Notes under the pieces: model-generated
What the model saw: the letters and a program-made list of their open reading frames with translations, nothing else
Told to the model about the DNA's origin: nothing
Database searches by the model: none
Part shown: piece after piece, positions 24,095 to 31,266 of the stretch
Layout: each line of letters opens with the position of its first letter
Position numbering within the stretch: position 1 is the stretch's first letter
Program-made: the position numbers and the translations under genes
Assembly: GCA_001796525.1 (NCBI GenBank)
Contig: MGMT01000003.1
Location: forward strand, 3,914 to 35,717
Source: Chloroflexi bacterium RBG_13_51_52
Lineage (GTDB): Bacteria > Chloroflexota > Dehalococcoidia > Dehalococcoidales > RBG-16-60-22
DNA: 31,804 bases
Reading direction: 5' to 3'

Positions 24095-24900
24095 ATGCGG
24101 TACCTTCTGCCGATGATTCTTCTGATTACCAGGAGCGCGGCAACCGCGATTAATATCAGCACGAAGATGACGGCAATCGCCTTCTCCACATCAGCCGAAG
24201 CCAGGGAGAGGAAAATAGCGCTGGGGAGGGTTTCCGTCTTCATGGCGGTGGCGCCGGCCAGCATGACCGTGGCGCCGAACTCGCCGACGGCACGCGCCCA
24301 CGTGAGGATGCCGGAAGCAATCAGTCCATCCCTTGCCAGAGGCAGAGTCACACGGAAAAACGCTTCCGGCTTGCTGCAGCCCAGCGTCCTGGCGACCTGC
24401 TCATAGCGGGGGTCGATGCCATCAAAGGTGGACTTAAGCAGCCTGACAGCCAGCGCGCTGATAACGGTAACCTGGGCAAGGACGATGCCGGGCACAGAGA
24501 AAACGAATTTAATAATATTGTCGTCAATAGCGGAGCCGAGCGGTGTATTGAAAAAAACCAGCAAAGCAGCGCCCAGCGCCACCGGCGAAATAACGATGGG
24601 CAAATCCAAAAGACTATCAACGATATCCTTACCGGGAAAACGCGCGCGTGAAATGGCGTAAGCCACCGGTACGGCAATCAGCATGGAGATAACAGCAGCT
24701 ATCGTGGCGGTCATCAGGCTTAATCTGATGGCAAAGAGAATTTCTTCAGAGAAAAGCGCCGAGACAAAGGTATCCCACTTGGTATAAGCCAGCAGGGACG
24801 CAATAATCCCGAGAAAGAATAATGCCAGCAGCACCATGGCACTAATGGTGGCGACCCTAAAGACCCTTTCGCCCCCGGCACCCTTTAAAATCCTGAACAT
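24091..24900 (-). CDS. modB: Molybdate/tungstate ABC transporter permease
   Basis: The 269-residue integral membrane protein has about six hydrophobic helices and the cytoplasmic EAA-like loop ARTLGCSKPEAFFRVTLPLARDGLIASG, which docks on the ATPase. MLIAVPVAYAISRARFPGKDIVDSLLDLPIVISPVALG and TWARAVGEFGATVMLAG are hallmarks of the ModB/CysT/WtpB group. It starts with ATG at 24898-24900, 33 nt after the modA stop codon, and overlaps modC by 4 nt. It forms the transmembrane path of the uptake system. Confidence 0.93.
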   Translation of the reverse strand: MFRILKGAGGERVFRVATISAMVLLALFFLGIIASLLAYTKWDTFVSALFSEEILFAIRLSLMTATIAAVISMLIAVPVAYAISRARFPGKDIVDSLLDLPIVISPVALGAALLVFFNTPLGSAIDDNIIKFVFSVPGIVLAQVTVISALAVRLLKSTFDGIDPRYEQVARTLGCSKPEAFFRVTLPLARDGLIASGILTWARAVGEFGATVMLAGATAMKTETLPSAIFLSLASADVEKAIAVIFVLILIAVAALLVIRRIIGRRYRI

Positions 24901-24933
24901 ATTAACAGACCTTCCGATAGACCATTTTTCTAC

Positions 24934-25788
24934 TTAAGGTCGATAAGTAGCGGGGAGCTGGTATTCACCGCCGATTTCAGCCTGCGGCGCGAATTGTCTA
25001 GCTTCATCTTCGGTAGTGATGTAGCCCCATTTTTGAAATATCAACTGTCCTTTTTCAGATACAAGAAAATCAAGGAATTTCCGGGCGCTGGTTTTATCGG
25101 CGGCAAACCTGGTGACAGCGCCGGGAACATAGGCAATCCGGGGAAGCTGGTCAGCCGGGAGGTAAACTATATCTATTTTTTCCGGGTCCCAGCTTTGAAA
25201 AACGTCCCAGCCAATAACAGCATCCACCAAATCTAAAGATATCAACGTGGCTGTTTTTTCACAGCTTTCCGCATTGACGACTATATTTTTACTAATATCC
25301 TCAAGCAAACGGTTATATTCAAAAATTTCGATAGCGTATAGGCCGAGGCAGACCGACTGCGGATTACCGATACCAATTTCCACGCCCGGTTCTGCAAGAT
25401 CAGCCAACGACCGGATATTTTTTGGGTTGCCGTGCTGAACAGCGATGACTGGAATTAAATAAGCAATCTTCTTCATCGAAGACGTATCGATAATATCCTT
25501 TCGTTCCGCTTTAGTCATATAGTCCTGGCTGCCGGGAATATATAAATCCCCGCTTTGCGAGAGTACGATTTGAGAAAGCATGGAGCCGGAACCGCCGAAG
25601 GTAAGATAGACCTTGATACCGGTCTCCTCTTCAAAAGCCGCGGCGGCTTCTTCCATGGCAGGCTTGCTGGCCGAACCTATAAAAGCGTTTATTGTTTTTA
25701 ATTCCTCCCTGGCGCATCCGGTAAAAGTCACGATAAACAATACGATAATAATTGCCAGCTTTATTTTCAGTATCAATTTCAGTCCCAA
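24934..25788 (-). CDS. modA: Molybdate/tungstate ABC transporter substrate-binding lipoprotein
   Basis: The 284-residue protein has a lipoprotein signal ending VTFTGC (Cys25). Its binding-protein fold includes NAFIGSASKPAMEEAAAAFEEETGIKVYLTFGGSGSMLSQI, with oxyanion-binding Ser residues in GSAS and GGSGS, SGDLYIPGSQDYM, and DLVDAVIGWDVFQ, as in ModA/WtpA relatives. It captures the oxyanion outside the membrane for ModBC. The start is TTG at 25786-25788 with no good ribosome-binding site; a second TTG four codons later is possible. Its promoter contains a ModE-like operator. Mo versus W preference is unresolved. Confidence 0.88.
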   Translation of the reverse strand: MGLKLILKIKLAIIIVLFIVTFTGCAREELKTINAFIGSASKPAMEEAAAAFEEETGIKVYLTFGGSGSMLSQIVLSQSGDLYIPGSQDYMTKAERKDIIDTSSMKKIAYLIPVIAVQHGNPKNIRSLADLAEPGVEIGIGNPQSVCLGLYAIEIFEYNRLLEDISKNIVVNAESCEKTATLISLDLVDAVIGWDVFQSWDPEKIDIVYLPADQLPRIAYVPGAVTRFAADKTSARKFLDFLVSEKGQLIFQKWGYITTEDEARQFAPQAEIGGEYQLPATYRP

Positions 25789-25805
25789 TTAACTAATTTT
25801 ATATT

Positions 25806-25829
25806 CGTTGTATTATCGTCAATATAGCG
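25806..25829 (-). promoter_or_regulatory. Candidate ModE operator at the modA promoter
   Basis: Arms CGTTGTATT (25806-25814) and AATATAGCG (25821-25829) are inverted repeats matching at 7 of 9 positions around a 6-nt centre. The layout and arm sequence resemble the E. coli ModE operator as I remember it (CGTTATATT arm). The site overlaps the spacer and -10 of the modA promoter, as expected for a repressor. Confidence 0.65.
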
Positions 25830-25838
25830 TGAGTTAAA
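25810..25838 (-). promoter_or_regulatory. Predicted modA promoter
   Basis: On the minus strand, TTTAAC (25833-25838), a 17-nt spacer and TAATAC (25810-25815) give a weak but correctly spaced promoter. It aligns position for position with the modE promoter, including the embedded dyad. Predicted start of transcription is near 25803, about 15 nt before the TTG start. Confidence 0.5.
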
Positions 25839-25844
25839 AAAATA

Positions 25845-26246
25845 TTACTCTTTCCGATTAATAATTTCTCTGATACTGGCGCGTTTTTCTTTGTATTCTT
25901 TGACAATGCGACGCCCCTCATCGGTCAAACGGGCATAACCTCCCAAAGGACCTCCAGTGGTTTTTATCACCAGAGGACTGGGCGCCAGACGGTTCATAGC
26001 CTCTACCCAGAGCCAGGCATTACGATAAGCCAGCTTCATCGAGCGGGCCGCGGCAGAAATAGAGCCGAGTTGGTCAATACGCTCCAGCAGCGTCGACCTG
26101 CCCCATCCCATGAAAAGCTTACCGTCCTTTTCCAGCCATACCTTGCTTTTTAACACGATACCGGACTCCGGTTTATGTCCAGAGCGGGCGCCATGTTTAA
26201 CGCCGAATTCAGGTATAAAGTTATCAGATTTCTTTTTTCTATTCAC
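25845..26246 (-). CDS. modE: ModE-type winged-helix regulator lacking the MOP sensor domain
   Basis: The protein carries the ModE N-terminal winged helix: LKSKVWLEKDGKLFMGWGR, then STLLERIDQLGSISAAARSMK, AYRNAWLWVEAMNRL, and TTGGPLGGYARLTDEGRRIV. These are standard ModE blocks. It ends soon after that domain (133 residues from my start, against about 260 in E. coli), so the two MOP/TOBE molybdate-binding domains are missing. An open frame runs back to TTG 26297, but that TTG is the first part of a TTGACA -35 box. GTG 26246 gives a 16-nt leader like modA, and GTG 26156 with GGAG upstream would remove the charged N-terminal tail. It heads the modE-modA-modB-modC locus and probably represses it. 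Confidence 0.85.
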   Translation of the reverse strand: MNRKKKSDNFIPEFGVKHGARSGHKPESGIVLKSKVWLEKDGKLFMGWGRSTLLERIDQLGSISAAARSMKLAYRNAWLWVEAMNRLAPSPLVIKTTGGPLGGYARLTDEGRRIVKEYKEKRASIREIINRKE

Positions 26247-26264
26247 TTCAAGAATTTCCAAACA

Positions 26265-26288
26265 TATTATATTACCAACAATATAACG
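26265..26288 (-). promoter_or_regulatory. Candidate ModE operator at the modE promoter
   Basis: TTATATT (26267-26273) and AATATAA (26280-26286) are perfect 7-bp inverted arms around a 6-nt centre. On the minus strand the site reads CGTTATATTGT at its start, the same bases as the E. coli ModE half-site as I recall it. It shares 16 of 22 aligned bases with the modA site. Confidence 0.7.
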
Positions 26289-26297
26289 CCATGTCAA
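26269..26297 (-). promoter_or_regulatory. Predicted modE promoter
   Basis: On the minus strand, a perfect TTGACA (26292-26297), a 17-nt spacer and TAATAT (26269-26274). The candidate ModE dyad fills the spacer and overlaps the -10, implying autoregulation. Predicted start of transcription near 26262. Confidence 0.65.
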
Positions 26298-26320
26298 ACA
26301 TCAATGAATATGAAAAGGGA

Positions 26321-26372
26321 TTTTTGTGACTTTTTTGTGATAATTCACCTGTATTTTGTGAGGTTTTTGTAA
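26321..26372 (+). repeat. Four helically phased T-rich nonamers
   Basis: TTTTTGTGA at 26321-26329 and 26332-26340, ATTTTGTGA at 26353-26361 and TTTTTGTAA at 26364-26372 start 11, 21 and 11 bp apart, i.e. one, two and one helical turns. They lie in the divergent spacer between modE and the excisionase-family HTH gene. The pattern suggests cooperative protein binding or an intrinsic bend. Confidence 0.7.
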
Positions 26373-26383
26373 TCAATCAAATC

Positions 26384-26399
26384 TATCATATGTATGATA
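26384..26399. promoter_or_regulatory. 16-bp dyad between the phased repeats and the HTH gene
   Basis: TATCATA (26384-26390), TG, TATGATA (26393-26399) form a 7-bp perfect inverted repeat 67 nt upstream of the HTH gene's GTG start. It is a likely operator, protein unknown. Confidence 0.5.
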
Positions 26400-26466
26400 C
26401 GCCAGCTTTGTTAAAAACACAGATATCAAACAGGTTATTTTAATTCTCAAGATAAAGGAGTCAGCC

Positions 26467-26685
26467 GTGCCAGCTAAAAAACGATTAGATAACATCAGGT
26501 TAACATCAAGAGATATAGCCGATTACTGCCAGGTAAGTAAAAGCACTGTGCTGGAATGGATAAAAAGCGAGAGACTCAAAGCTTTCAGGCTGCCCTCCGG
26601 GCACTACCGTATCGATAAAAATGATTTTAAAAATTTCCTGGAAAAGTGGAACATACCCGTCAAGGGATGGCCATTCGAAGAATAA
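26467..26685 (+). CDS. Excisionase-family (HTH_17, MerR-like) DNA-binding protein
   Basis: The 72-residue protein is a single helix-turn-helix domain: LTSRDIADYCQVSKSTVLEWI, then KSERLKAFRLPSGHYRIDKNDFKNFLEKWNIPV. LTxxDIAxxxxVSxxTVxxWI and the GHYRI turn before the last helix mark the excisionase/BldC-like group that bends or binds DNA. GTG at 26467 is supported by AAAGGAG 7 nt upstream. There is no integrase or other phage gene nearby, so it is more likely a transcription regulator than a phage excisionase. The phased repeats and dyad upstream are candidate binding sites for it, by position only. It is 206 nt upstream of the thiamine-diphosphate enzyme gene. Confidence 0.85.
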   Translation: MPAKKRLDNIRLTSRDIADYCQVSKSTVLEWIKSERLKAFRLPSGHYRIDKNDFKNFLEKWNIPVKGWPFEE

Positions 26686-26891
26686 AATAAGTTAAGCAAT
26701 TTATACTTCTACTCGAAACTATCCGGGCATTTTCCATCGGCTCTAGACAGCTAATAGCAGAAAAAGCCTCCGACCCACAGGAAATCCGCATTAGATTCTT
26801 CTGCATATCATTTTGATATTCACCAGTTACGTAATCAAGCCATTTATATTATAATAATAGCCACAAGACTGTTCCCGACACGGAGGTAGTG
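26686..26891. promoter_or_regulatory. Intergenic with predicted promoter of the ThDP enzyme gene
   Basis: A consensus -10 TATAAT lies at 26850-26855 with a poor -35 (TTACGT, 26827-26832; 17-nt spacer). Transcription would start near 26862, and GGAGG (26882-26886) serves the ATG at 26892. The rest of the 206-nt gap shows no gene and no convincing terminator. Confidence 0.45.
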
Positions 26892-28514
26892 ATGCCCAGA
26901 ATGAGTGGAGCCGAGGCACTGGTAGCGTTATTAGTCCGCGATGGGATAAAAGTAGTCTTCGGGCTGCCAGGCGTGCAGATTATGGGTGCTGTGGATGCTA
27001 TCTACCGCGATAAAAGCATTCGCTGGATATCCACGCGCCATGAACAGACCGCCGCCTATATGGCCTACGGCTACGCCATGACTACTGGCAAAACAGGCGT
27101 GGCCATGGTATTGCCCGGTCCCGGGGCATTGAATACAGCAGCAGCCATCGGAACAGCCTATGCCGCCTCGGCGCCGGTGTTGCTGATTTCCGGTCAGATA
27201 GAGAGTCAAAACGTAGGATTGCACCGGGGAGTTCTACATGAATTGGACGAGCAAATCGACATCTTCCGCTACCTGACTAAATACTGTGGAAGAGTAAAGC
27301 GGGCGGAGGATATCCCGGTGATTTTAAGCGAAGCTCTACGCCAGCTTAAAACACAGCGTCCCCGCCCGGTGGAGATAGAAGTGCCTTTCGACCTGTGGTC
27401 GAAGCAGGGCGAGATGATATTCACCAGCACGGAAAGAGAGAAACCAATTCCGCCGGAACCGGCGGACGTAAAAAATATAGCTGCCATACTGGGTAGTGCC
27501 CGACGTCCGATGATTCTGGCGGGGCGGGGCGCGATAAAAGCGGGCGTCGCAAAAGAAATTACGCAGCTTGCAGAACGACTTAAAGCGCCGGTGGTCATGA
27601 CGCCGGAAGGACAGGGGCTGATACCTTGCGAGCACCCGTTTTACGGCGGCAATTTTACACTCTGGCTCAATTCTATATTTAAAGAGTCCGATGCTATTCT
27701 GGTGGTGGGTAGTCGACTGCGAGCGTCGGGCAATACCCGACTTAATCTTAAGCCGGAACAGAAAGTCATTCAAATAGACTGCGATGCCGAAGAACTGGGT
27801 AGAAACCACCGCATCGAAATCGGCATTTCCGCCGACGCTGGACTGACACTGACCGCACTATTACAAATTCTGGGAAATAAAACAGCCAGCCATTGGCAGG
27901 CAGCAGAGATAGCCCATCTACGCAACGGGCTGAAGAAAAAGCTGGAAAAAGCCGCCCCTTTACAGATGTCCATTATCAACAGCATTCACCAGGTGCTCGG
28001 GAACGAAGGTATCATCGTGCCGGATATTACAAACCTGGGCTACTGGTGCGACATCGCTTACCCGGTCAACCGGATATATAGCTATGTAGACTCATCTTAT
28101 TTCGGGACGTTGGGCTTCGCTTTCCCGACCGCACTCGGCGCAAAGATAGCCAATCCAGAAAAACCGGTGGCAGCAATATGCGGAGACGGGGGCTTTCCTT
28201 ACGCCTCCGCGGAGCTGGCGACAGCAGTACAGGAAAAAATAAATGTGGTCATCATGCTGTTTACCGATAACGCCTACGGAACAGTCACCAGTATACAGCG
28301 CCGGCAATACGGGGGGAGGTATATCGGGAATAAATTACACAATCCTGATTATGTCAAGTTTGCCGAGGCTTTCGGAGCAGTTGGAATGAGGGTAGAAAAA
28401 CACGCGGAGTTGGGTAAAAAGTTAAGCGAAGCTCTTAAAGCCAATCGTCCGGCGCTGATAGAGATACCGGTACCACAGCTGGACACGCCGTGGGACACGC
28501 TGTTGAGAGATTAA
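26892..28514 (+). CDS. Thiamine-diphosphate-dependent enzyme, acetolactate-synthase-like
   Basis: The 540-residue protein has the three-domain plan of the ALS/decarboxylase family. The N-terminal Pyr domain carries the catalytic Glu in RHEQTAAYMAYGYA (Glu51), a central domain spans about 190-330, and the C-terminal PP domain has the GDGG...N diphosphate-magnesium motif (CGDGGFPYASAELATAV to FTDNAYGT, near 428-460). The family includes acetolactate synthase, 2-oxo acid decarboxylases and lyases. No small regulatory subunit follows and no other branched-chain gene is near, so a catabolic role is at least as likely as valine synthesis. I prefer ATG 26892 over GTG 26889 because GGAGG ends 5 nt before it. 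The 3' end overlaps the convergent SDR gene by 4 nt. Confidence 0.85.
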   Translation: MPRMSGAEALVALLVRDGIKVVFGLPGVQIMGAVDAIYRDKSIRWISTRHEQTAAYMAYGYAMTTGKTGVAMVLPGPGALNTAAAIGTAYAASAPVLLISGQIESQNVGLHRGVLHELDEQIDIFRYLTKYCGRVKRAEDIPVILSEALRQLKTQRPRPVEIEVPFDLWSKQGEMIFTSTEREKPIPPEPADVKNIAAILGSARRPMILAGRGAIKAGVAKEITQLAERLKAPVVMTPEGQGLIPCEHPFYGGNFTLWLNSIFKESDAILVVGSRLRASGNTRLNLKPEQKVIQIDCDAEELGRNHRIEIGISADAGLTLTALLQILGNKTASHWQAAEIAHLRNGLKKKLEKAAPLQMSIINSIHQVLGNEGIIVPDITNLGYWCDIAYPVNRIYSYVDSSYFGTLGFAFPTALGAKIANPEKPVAAICGDGGFPYASAELATAVQEKINVVIMLFTDNAYGTVTSIQRRQYGGRYIGNKLHNPDYVKFAEAFGAVGMRVEKHAELGKKLSEALKANRPALIEIPVPQLDTPWDTLLRD

Positions 28515-29248
28515 GATGTCCCCAATTGCACAAGCTGCCCTACCATGTAGCTGCACTTATCCGAAGCCAGGAAAGCCACCACCGGCGCTACATCGGAAGG
28601 CTCACAGAGTCGTTTGAGGAGAGACATCCTTCGCTCCCCTTCTAAAAATTCTTGGGGGGCGCGGTAAACGAGGCCGGTCTTGCCGAGTCCGGGACCGACG
28701 GCATTAACGATGACGCCTTGAGAGGCGACTTCTCTCGCCAGGGCTTTGGTAAACTGGACGACGCCACCCTTGGCCGCCCCATAGATAGAGATATTGGGTA
28801 TGCCCTGCCCGCCCGAGGTATTGATAATGCGGCCGTACTTGCGGTCTAGCATATGAGGCAGCACCGCGCGGGCGACCCGCATCTGACCGTAGAGATTGGT
28901 CTGAATATCAAAATTCCAATCCTCTTCCGTCATCTCCATAAAGGGGCGTAGCTGGCTGCTGGCGCCGGCGTTGTTGACTAGGATATCAATCTTACCGAAC
29001 TTTTTAATCGCTTTTGCCACCATGGCGTCGATTTCTGCCTGTTTGGTTACATCTACTTTTACGGCCAAAGCCTGGCGTCCCAAAGATTCTACCTGTTCAG
29101 CGGTCTGTTTAGCGCCCGCAAGGTCGATATCAGCGGCGATAATATGGCAGCCTTCTTCCGCCAAGGTAAGAGCGATGGCTTTACCATAACCTATCTGGCT
29201 GCCAGCGCCCGTTACCAGAGCCACTTTATCTTTTAATTGAAGGTCCAT
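28511..29248 (-). CDS. Short-chain dehydrogenase/reductase
   Basis: The 245-residue classical SDR has the nucleotide-binding TGAGSQIG (13-20), an Asp at the end of strand 2 (AAD, 40) that favours NAD(H), and NNAG (92-95). Its catalytic Ser145 lies in INTSGG, and Tyr156 and Lys160 in YGAAK. Length and motifs fit the FabG-like group of alcohol or 3-oxoacyl reductases; the substrate is unknown. The ATG at 29246-29248 lies 11 nt after the MBL-hydrolase stop codon, so it is the last gene of a unit epimerase - MBL - SDR. Its stop overlaps the end of the convergent ThDP gene. Confidence 0.9.
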   Translation of the reverse strand: MDLQLKDKVALVTGAGSQIGYGKAIALTLAEEGCHIIAADIDLAGAKQTAEQVESLGRQALAVKVDVTKQAEIDAMVAKAIKKFGKIDILVNNAGASSQLRPFMEMTEEDWNFDIQTNLYGQMRVARAVLPHMLDRKYGRIINTSGGQGIPNISIYGAAKGGVVQFTKALAREVASQGVIVNAVGPGLGKTGLVYRAPQEFLEGERRMSLLKRLCEPSDVAPVVAFLASDKCSYMVGQLVQLGTS

Positions 29249-29259
29249 GATATAGCCCC

Positions 29260-30066
29260 CTATTTCTTCAAAACTTCATAAAGCCTGGTTACATTCATAC
29301 TAACGACACCTGCAGTACGTTCATCGCGGGGCAAATCCGGGAATTGCTTTAACATGGTGACTTTTTGCTGAACATCTTTTAAAGTCATCCCTTTAGCGAC
29401 AGCTTCTTTGACAGTGTTTATCCAGGTAGTGACTACGGTATTCATTTCCGAGATACAACTTTTATCGCCAACATCACCGTGGCCGGGAACCACATAATCG
29501 ACATCAAATTTCTGCAGTTCTTTCAGGGTTTTCAGCCATTTATCGGGTAGAGCCTGGCGGAAAAAGGGCAAAGCCCGGCTGATATTATCCGAGGTAAAAA
29601 TAGTCCTTTCCTCGGGGATATAAACGGCTACCTGGTGGGGACTATGCCCCGGCATATTTATAAGATGGAAAGAATGGTCGCCGAGGTAGAATGTTAGCCG
29701 TTCCGAGAACGTGATATCCGGTGGTCTGAATCTAAAGTCTTTATCCAGAGTGGCTCCGGGCGATGTCATCTGGAGCATGCCTTTGATATCCTCCACCCTG
29801 GAAGCCAGTATGGCATCGCGCGTACCATCGTGGGTAATTAGAGTACCGCCGAAATAGCAGTTGCCGGAAATATGGTCGCCATGAGGTTCAGTATTAATAA
29901 CATAGCGGATTTTACCGAATTTAGATACTTCCGCCGCCAGCTTCTTGGCGTTCGCCGGCACCATGGGGGTATCAATGACCACCACACCTTCTTTTGTGAC
30001 AACACAGCTGGAGTTGCAGACGCTGATTTCACTCTCCACATACACATTATCGGTTATTTTTTTCAC
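29260..30066 (-). CDS. MBL-fold hydrolase with a His-to-Glu metal-site change
   Basis: From GTG 30064-30066 (supported by AAGGAGGG 5 nt upstream) the protein is 268 residues; an open frame runs back to 30207 but that part reads as noise. It has the MBL fold with VINTEPHGDHISGN: the usual HxHxDH is Glu60-Pro-His62-Gly-Asp64-His65. Later ligands are present: INMPGHSPHQVAVY, FTSDN and VVPGHGDV. The Glu could still bind metal, as Gln or Glu does in a few MBL enzymes, or could mark a one-metal centre. It follows the epimerase gene but also has its own near-consensus promoter. Substrate unknown. Confidence 0.87.
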   Translation of the reverse strand: MKKITDNVYVESEISVCNSSCVVTKEGVVVIDTPMVPANAKKLAAEVSKFGKIRYVINTEPHGDHISGNCYFGGTLITHDGTRDAILASRVEDIKGMLQMTSPGATLDKDFRFRPPDITFSERLTFYLGDHSFHLINMPGHSPHQVAVYIPEERTIFTSDNISRALPFFRQALPDKWLKTLKELQKFDVDYVVPGHGDVGDKSCISEMNTVVTTWINTVKEAVAKGMTLKDVQQKVTMLKQFPDLPRDERTAGVVSMNVTRLYEVLKK

Positions 30067-30116
30067 GTTGTCCCTCCTTAAAGCTTTATCAAAAAGAAAG
30101 ACTGCCAGTCCCTGAC

Positions 30117-30136
30117 CGGTTACGATATATCGGTTA
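30117..30136. repeat. CGGTTA direct repeats flanking an 8-bp centre
   Basis: CGGTTA (30117-30122), CGATATAT, CGGTTA (30131-30136) gives a 14-bp period, and CGATATATCG (30123-30132) is a perfect palindrome overlapping it. The site straddles the predicted start of transcription of the MBL gene and could be an operator. Confidence 0.4.
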
Positions 30137-30142
30137 TCCCAT

Positions 30143-30171
30143 ACTTTAAACGGCAGACTTTGCGGTGTCAA
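30143..30171 (-). promoter_or_regulatory. Promoter of the MBL-hydrolase gene
   Basis: On the minus strand, TTGACA (30166-30171), a 17-nt spacer and TAAAGT (30143-30148, 4 of 6). The -35 lies 8 nt after the stop of the upstream epimerase gene, so the MBL and SDR genes can be transcribed separately. The leader is about 70 nt. Confidence 0.6.
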
Positions 30172-30178
30172 GTCGCAA

Positions 30179-31174
30179 TCAACGCCGTGCGGGCAGCATA
30201 CCCTCAACGCGGAACCACTCTATATGGTCGCGGATAGATTCCTGCCACGGCCTTGAGGTAAAGCCAAGTTCCTGATGCGCCCGAGCCGAACTGACCAGCG
30301 AGTTACTCCGCAACACATCGATGGAGTAAGCAGTGAACACCGGCTTGCGACCGATTAATCGATAGTAGACACTGGCAAACACACCGGCAGCGCGGGCGAT
30401 GACAGCAGGTATTCTATAAGAGGGCGCCGGATAACCGGTATTGAGCGCCAGTTCTTGCATCAACTCCGGCACCTGAACTTGGGTTCCGGAGAGTATATAA
30501 TGGTGCCCGGATTGCCCTTTTTCGGCAGCCCGAATAAGACCGCGGGCGACATCGCGTACATCCACAAAATCGTAAGCGCCGCTTACATAGGATTTAAGAT
30601 AACCGCTGGCGAAATCTATAATCAGCTGCCCGATGTTGGAAATGCCGAAATCCCAGGGGCCGATTACACCCGTCGGGCAGCAGATAACGGCATCCAGTCC
30701 ACCTTTACGGATTTCATCGAGAAGCAGTAAAGTAGCGCGGGCTTTACTCCGGGCGTAGTCGCCAAGGACACGGTCGGGAGCAAAGGGCTGTGATTCATCA
30801 ATGACGGTCCCATGGGGTGGTTCGGCTACAGCATGGATGGAACTGGTATAGATAAGCCGGCGGACACCACAGGCACGACAGGCTTCAATAACATTGCGCA
30901 AACCGCCGACATTGACCCGCTCAAGCACAGTCGTCATGCCCGGCATGATGGTAACGATACCGGCAAGGTGGAACACTATATCAGCACCAACAAACGCAGA
31001 TTTAAGACTTTCATGGTCGGTGACATCGCCATAAATAGTGTCTACATTCAGGCCAGCGAGCGGGCGTTTATCATCATCCGGTAAAACCAGAGTCTGTACA
31101 GCGATGCCACTGGCGAGTAACTCACGTACCAGTACGTTGCCGATATGCCCCGTTGCTCCGGTCACGATTACCAC
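30179..31174 (-). CDS. NAD-dependent epimerase/dehydratase-family protein
   Basis: The 331-residue extended SDR has the Rossmann GATGHIG (6-12), the DVTD and FHLAG blocks, YTSSIHAV with catalytic Ser/Thr, and YARSK (near 139-143) with catalytic Tyr and Lys. The middle and C terminus (CPTGVIGPWDFG, then YDFVDVRDVARGLIRAAEKGQSGHHYILSG) resemble the dihydroflavonol-4-reductase/3-beta-hydroxysteroid dehydrogenase branch more than sugar epimerases. The substrate cannot be named. The GTG at 31172-31174 has AGAGGTGG about 4 nt upstream. It has a strong promoter and heads the unit with the MBL and SDR genes. Confidence 0.88.
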   Translation of the reverse strand: MVIVTGATGHIGNVLVRELLASGIAVQTLVLPDDDKRPLAGLNVDTIYGDVTDHESLKSAFVGADIVFHLAGIVTIMPGMTTVLERVNVGGLRNVIEACRACGVRRLIYTSSIHAVAEPPHGTVIDESQPFAPDRVLGDYARSKARATLLLLDEIRKGGLDAVICCPTGVIGPWDFGISNIGQLIIDFASGYLKSYVSGAYDFVDVRDVARGLIRAAEKGQSGHHYILSGTQVQVPELMQELALNTGYPAPSYRIPAVIARAAGVFASVYYRLIGRKPVFTAYSIDVLRSNSLVSSARAHQELGFTSRPWQESIRDHIEWFRVEGMLPARR

Positions 31175-31196
31175 ATTTCCACCTCTACCCGATCTA

Positions 31197-31226
31197 ATTG
31201 TAGGAGTGTGGGAAATGGATTGTCAA
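31197..31226 (-). promoter_or_regulatory. Promoter of the epimerase gene
   Basis: On the minus strand, a perfect TTGACA (31221-31226), an 18-nt spacer and TACAAT (31197-31202), 22 nt upstream of the GTG start, leaving room for the AGAGGTGG ribosome-binding site. Confidence 0.75.
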
Positions 31227-31266
31227 TGGAAAAGAAGTAAATGCTGGCGGGGTGGTGTAAAGTTCC

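Noticed and set aside
26247..26297. TTG 26297 as the modE start codon
   Set aside because: It is part of a TTGACA -35 box with a -10 17 nt downstream, so it is untranscribed promoter DNA.
26467..26685. Prophage or integrative-element excisionase
   Set aside because: No integrase, att-like repeat, tRNA or phage gene lies nearby; the gene is more likely a chromosomal regulator.
30067..30207. N-terminal extension of the MBL hydrolase to 30207
   Set aside because: It covers the promoter and overlaps the epimerase end. AAGGAGGG with GTG at 30066 marks the true start, and the extra residues do not resemble the family.
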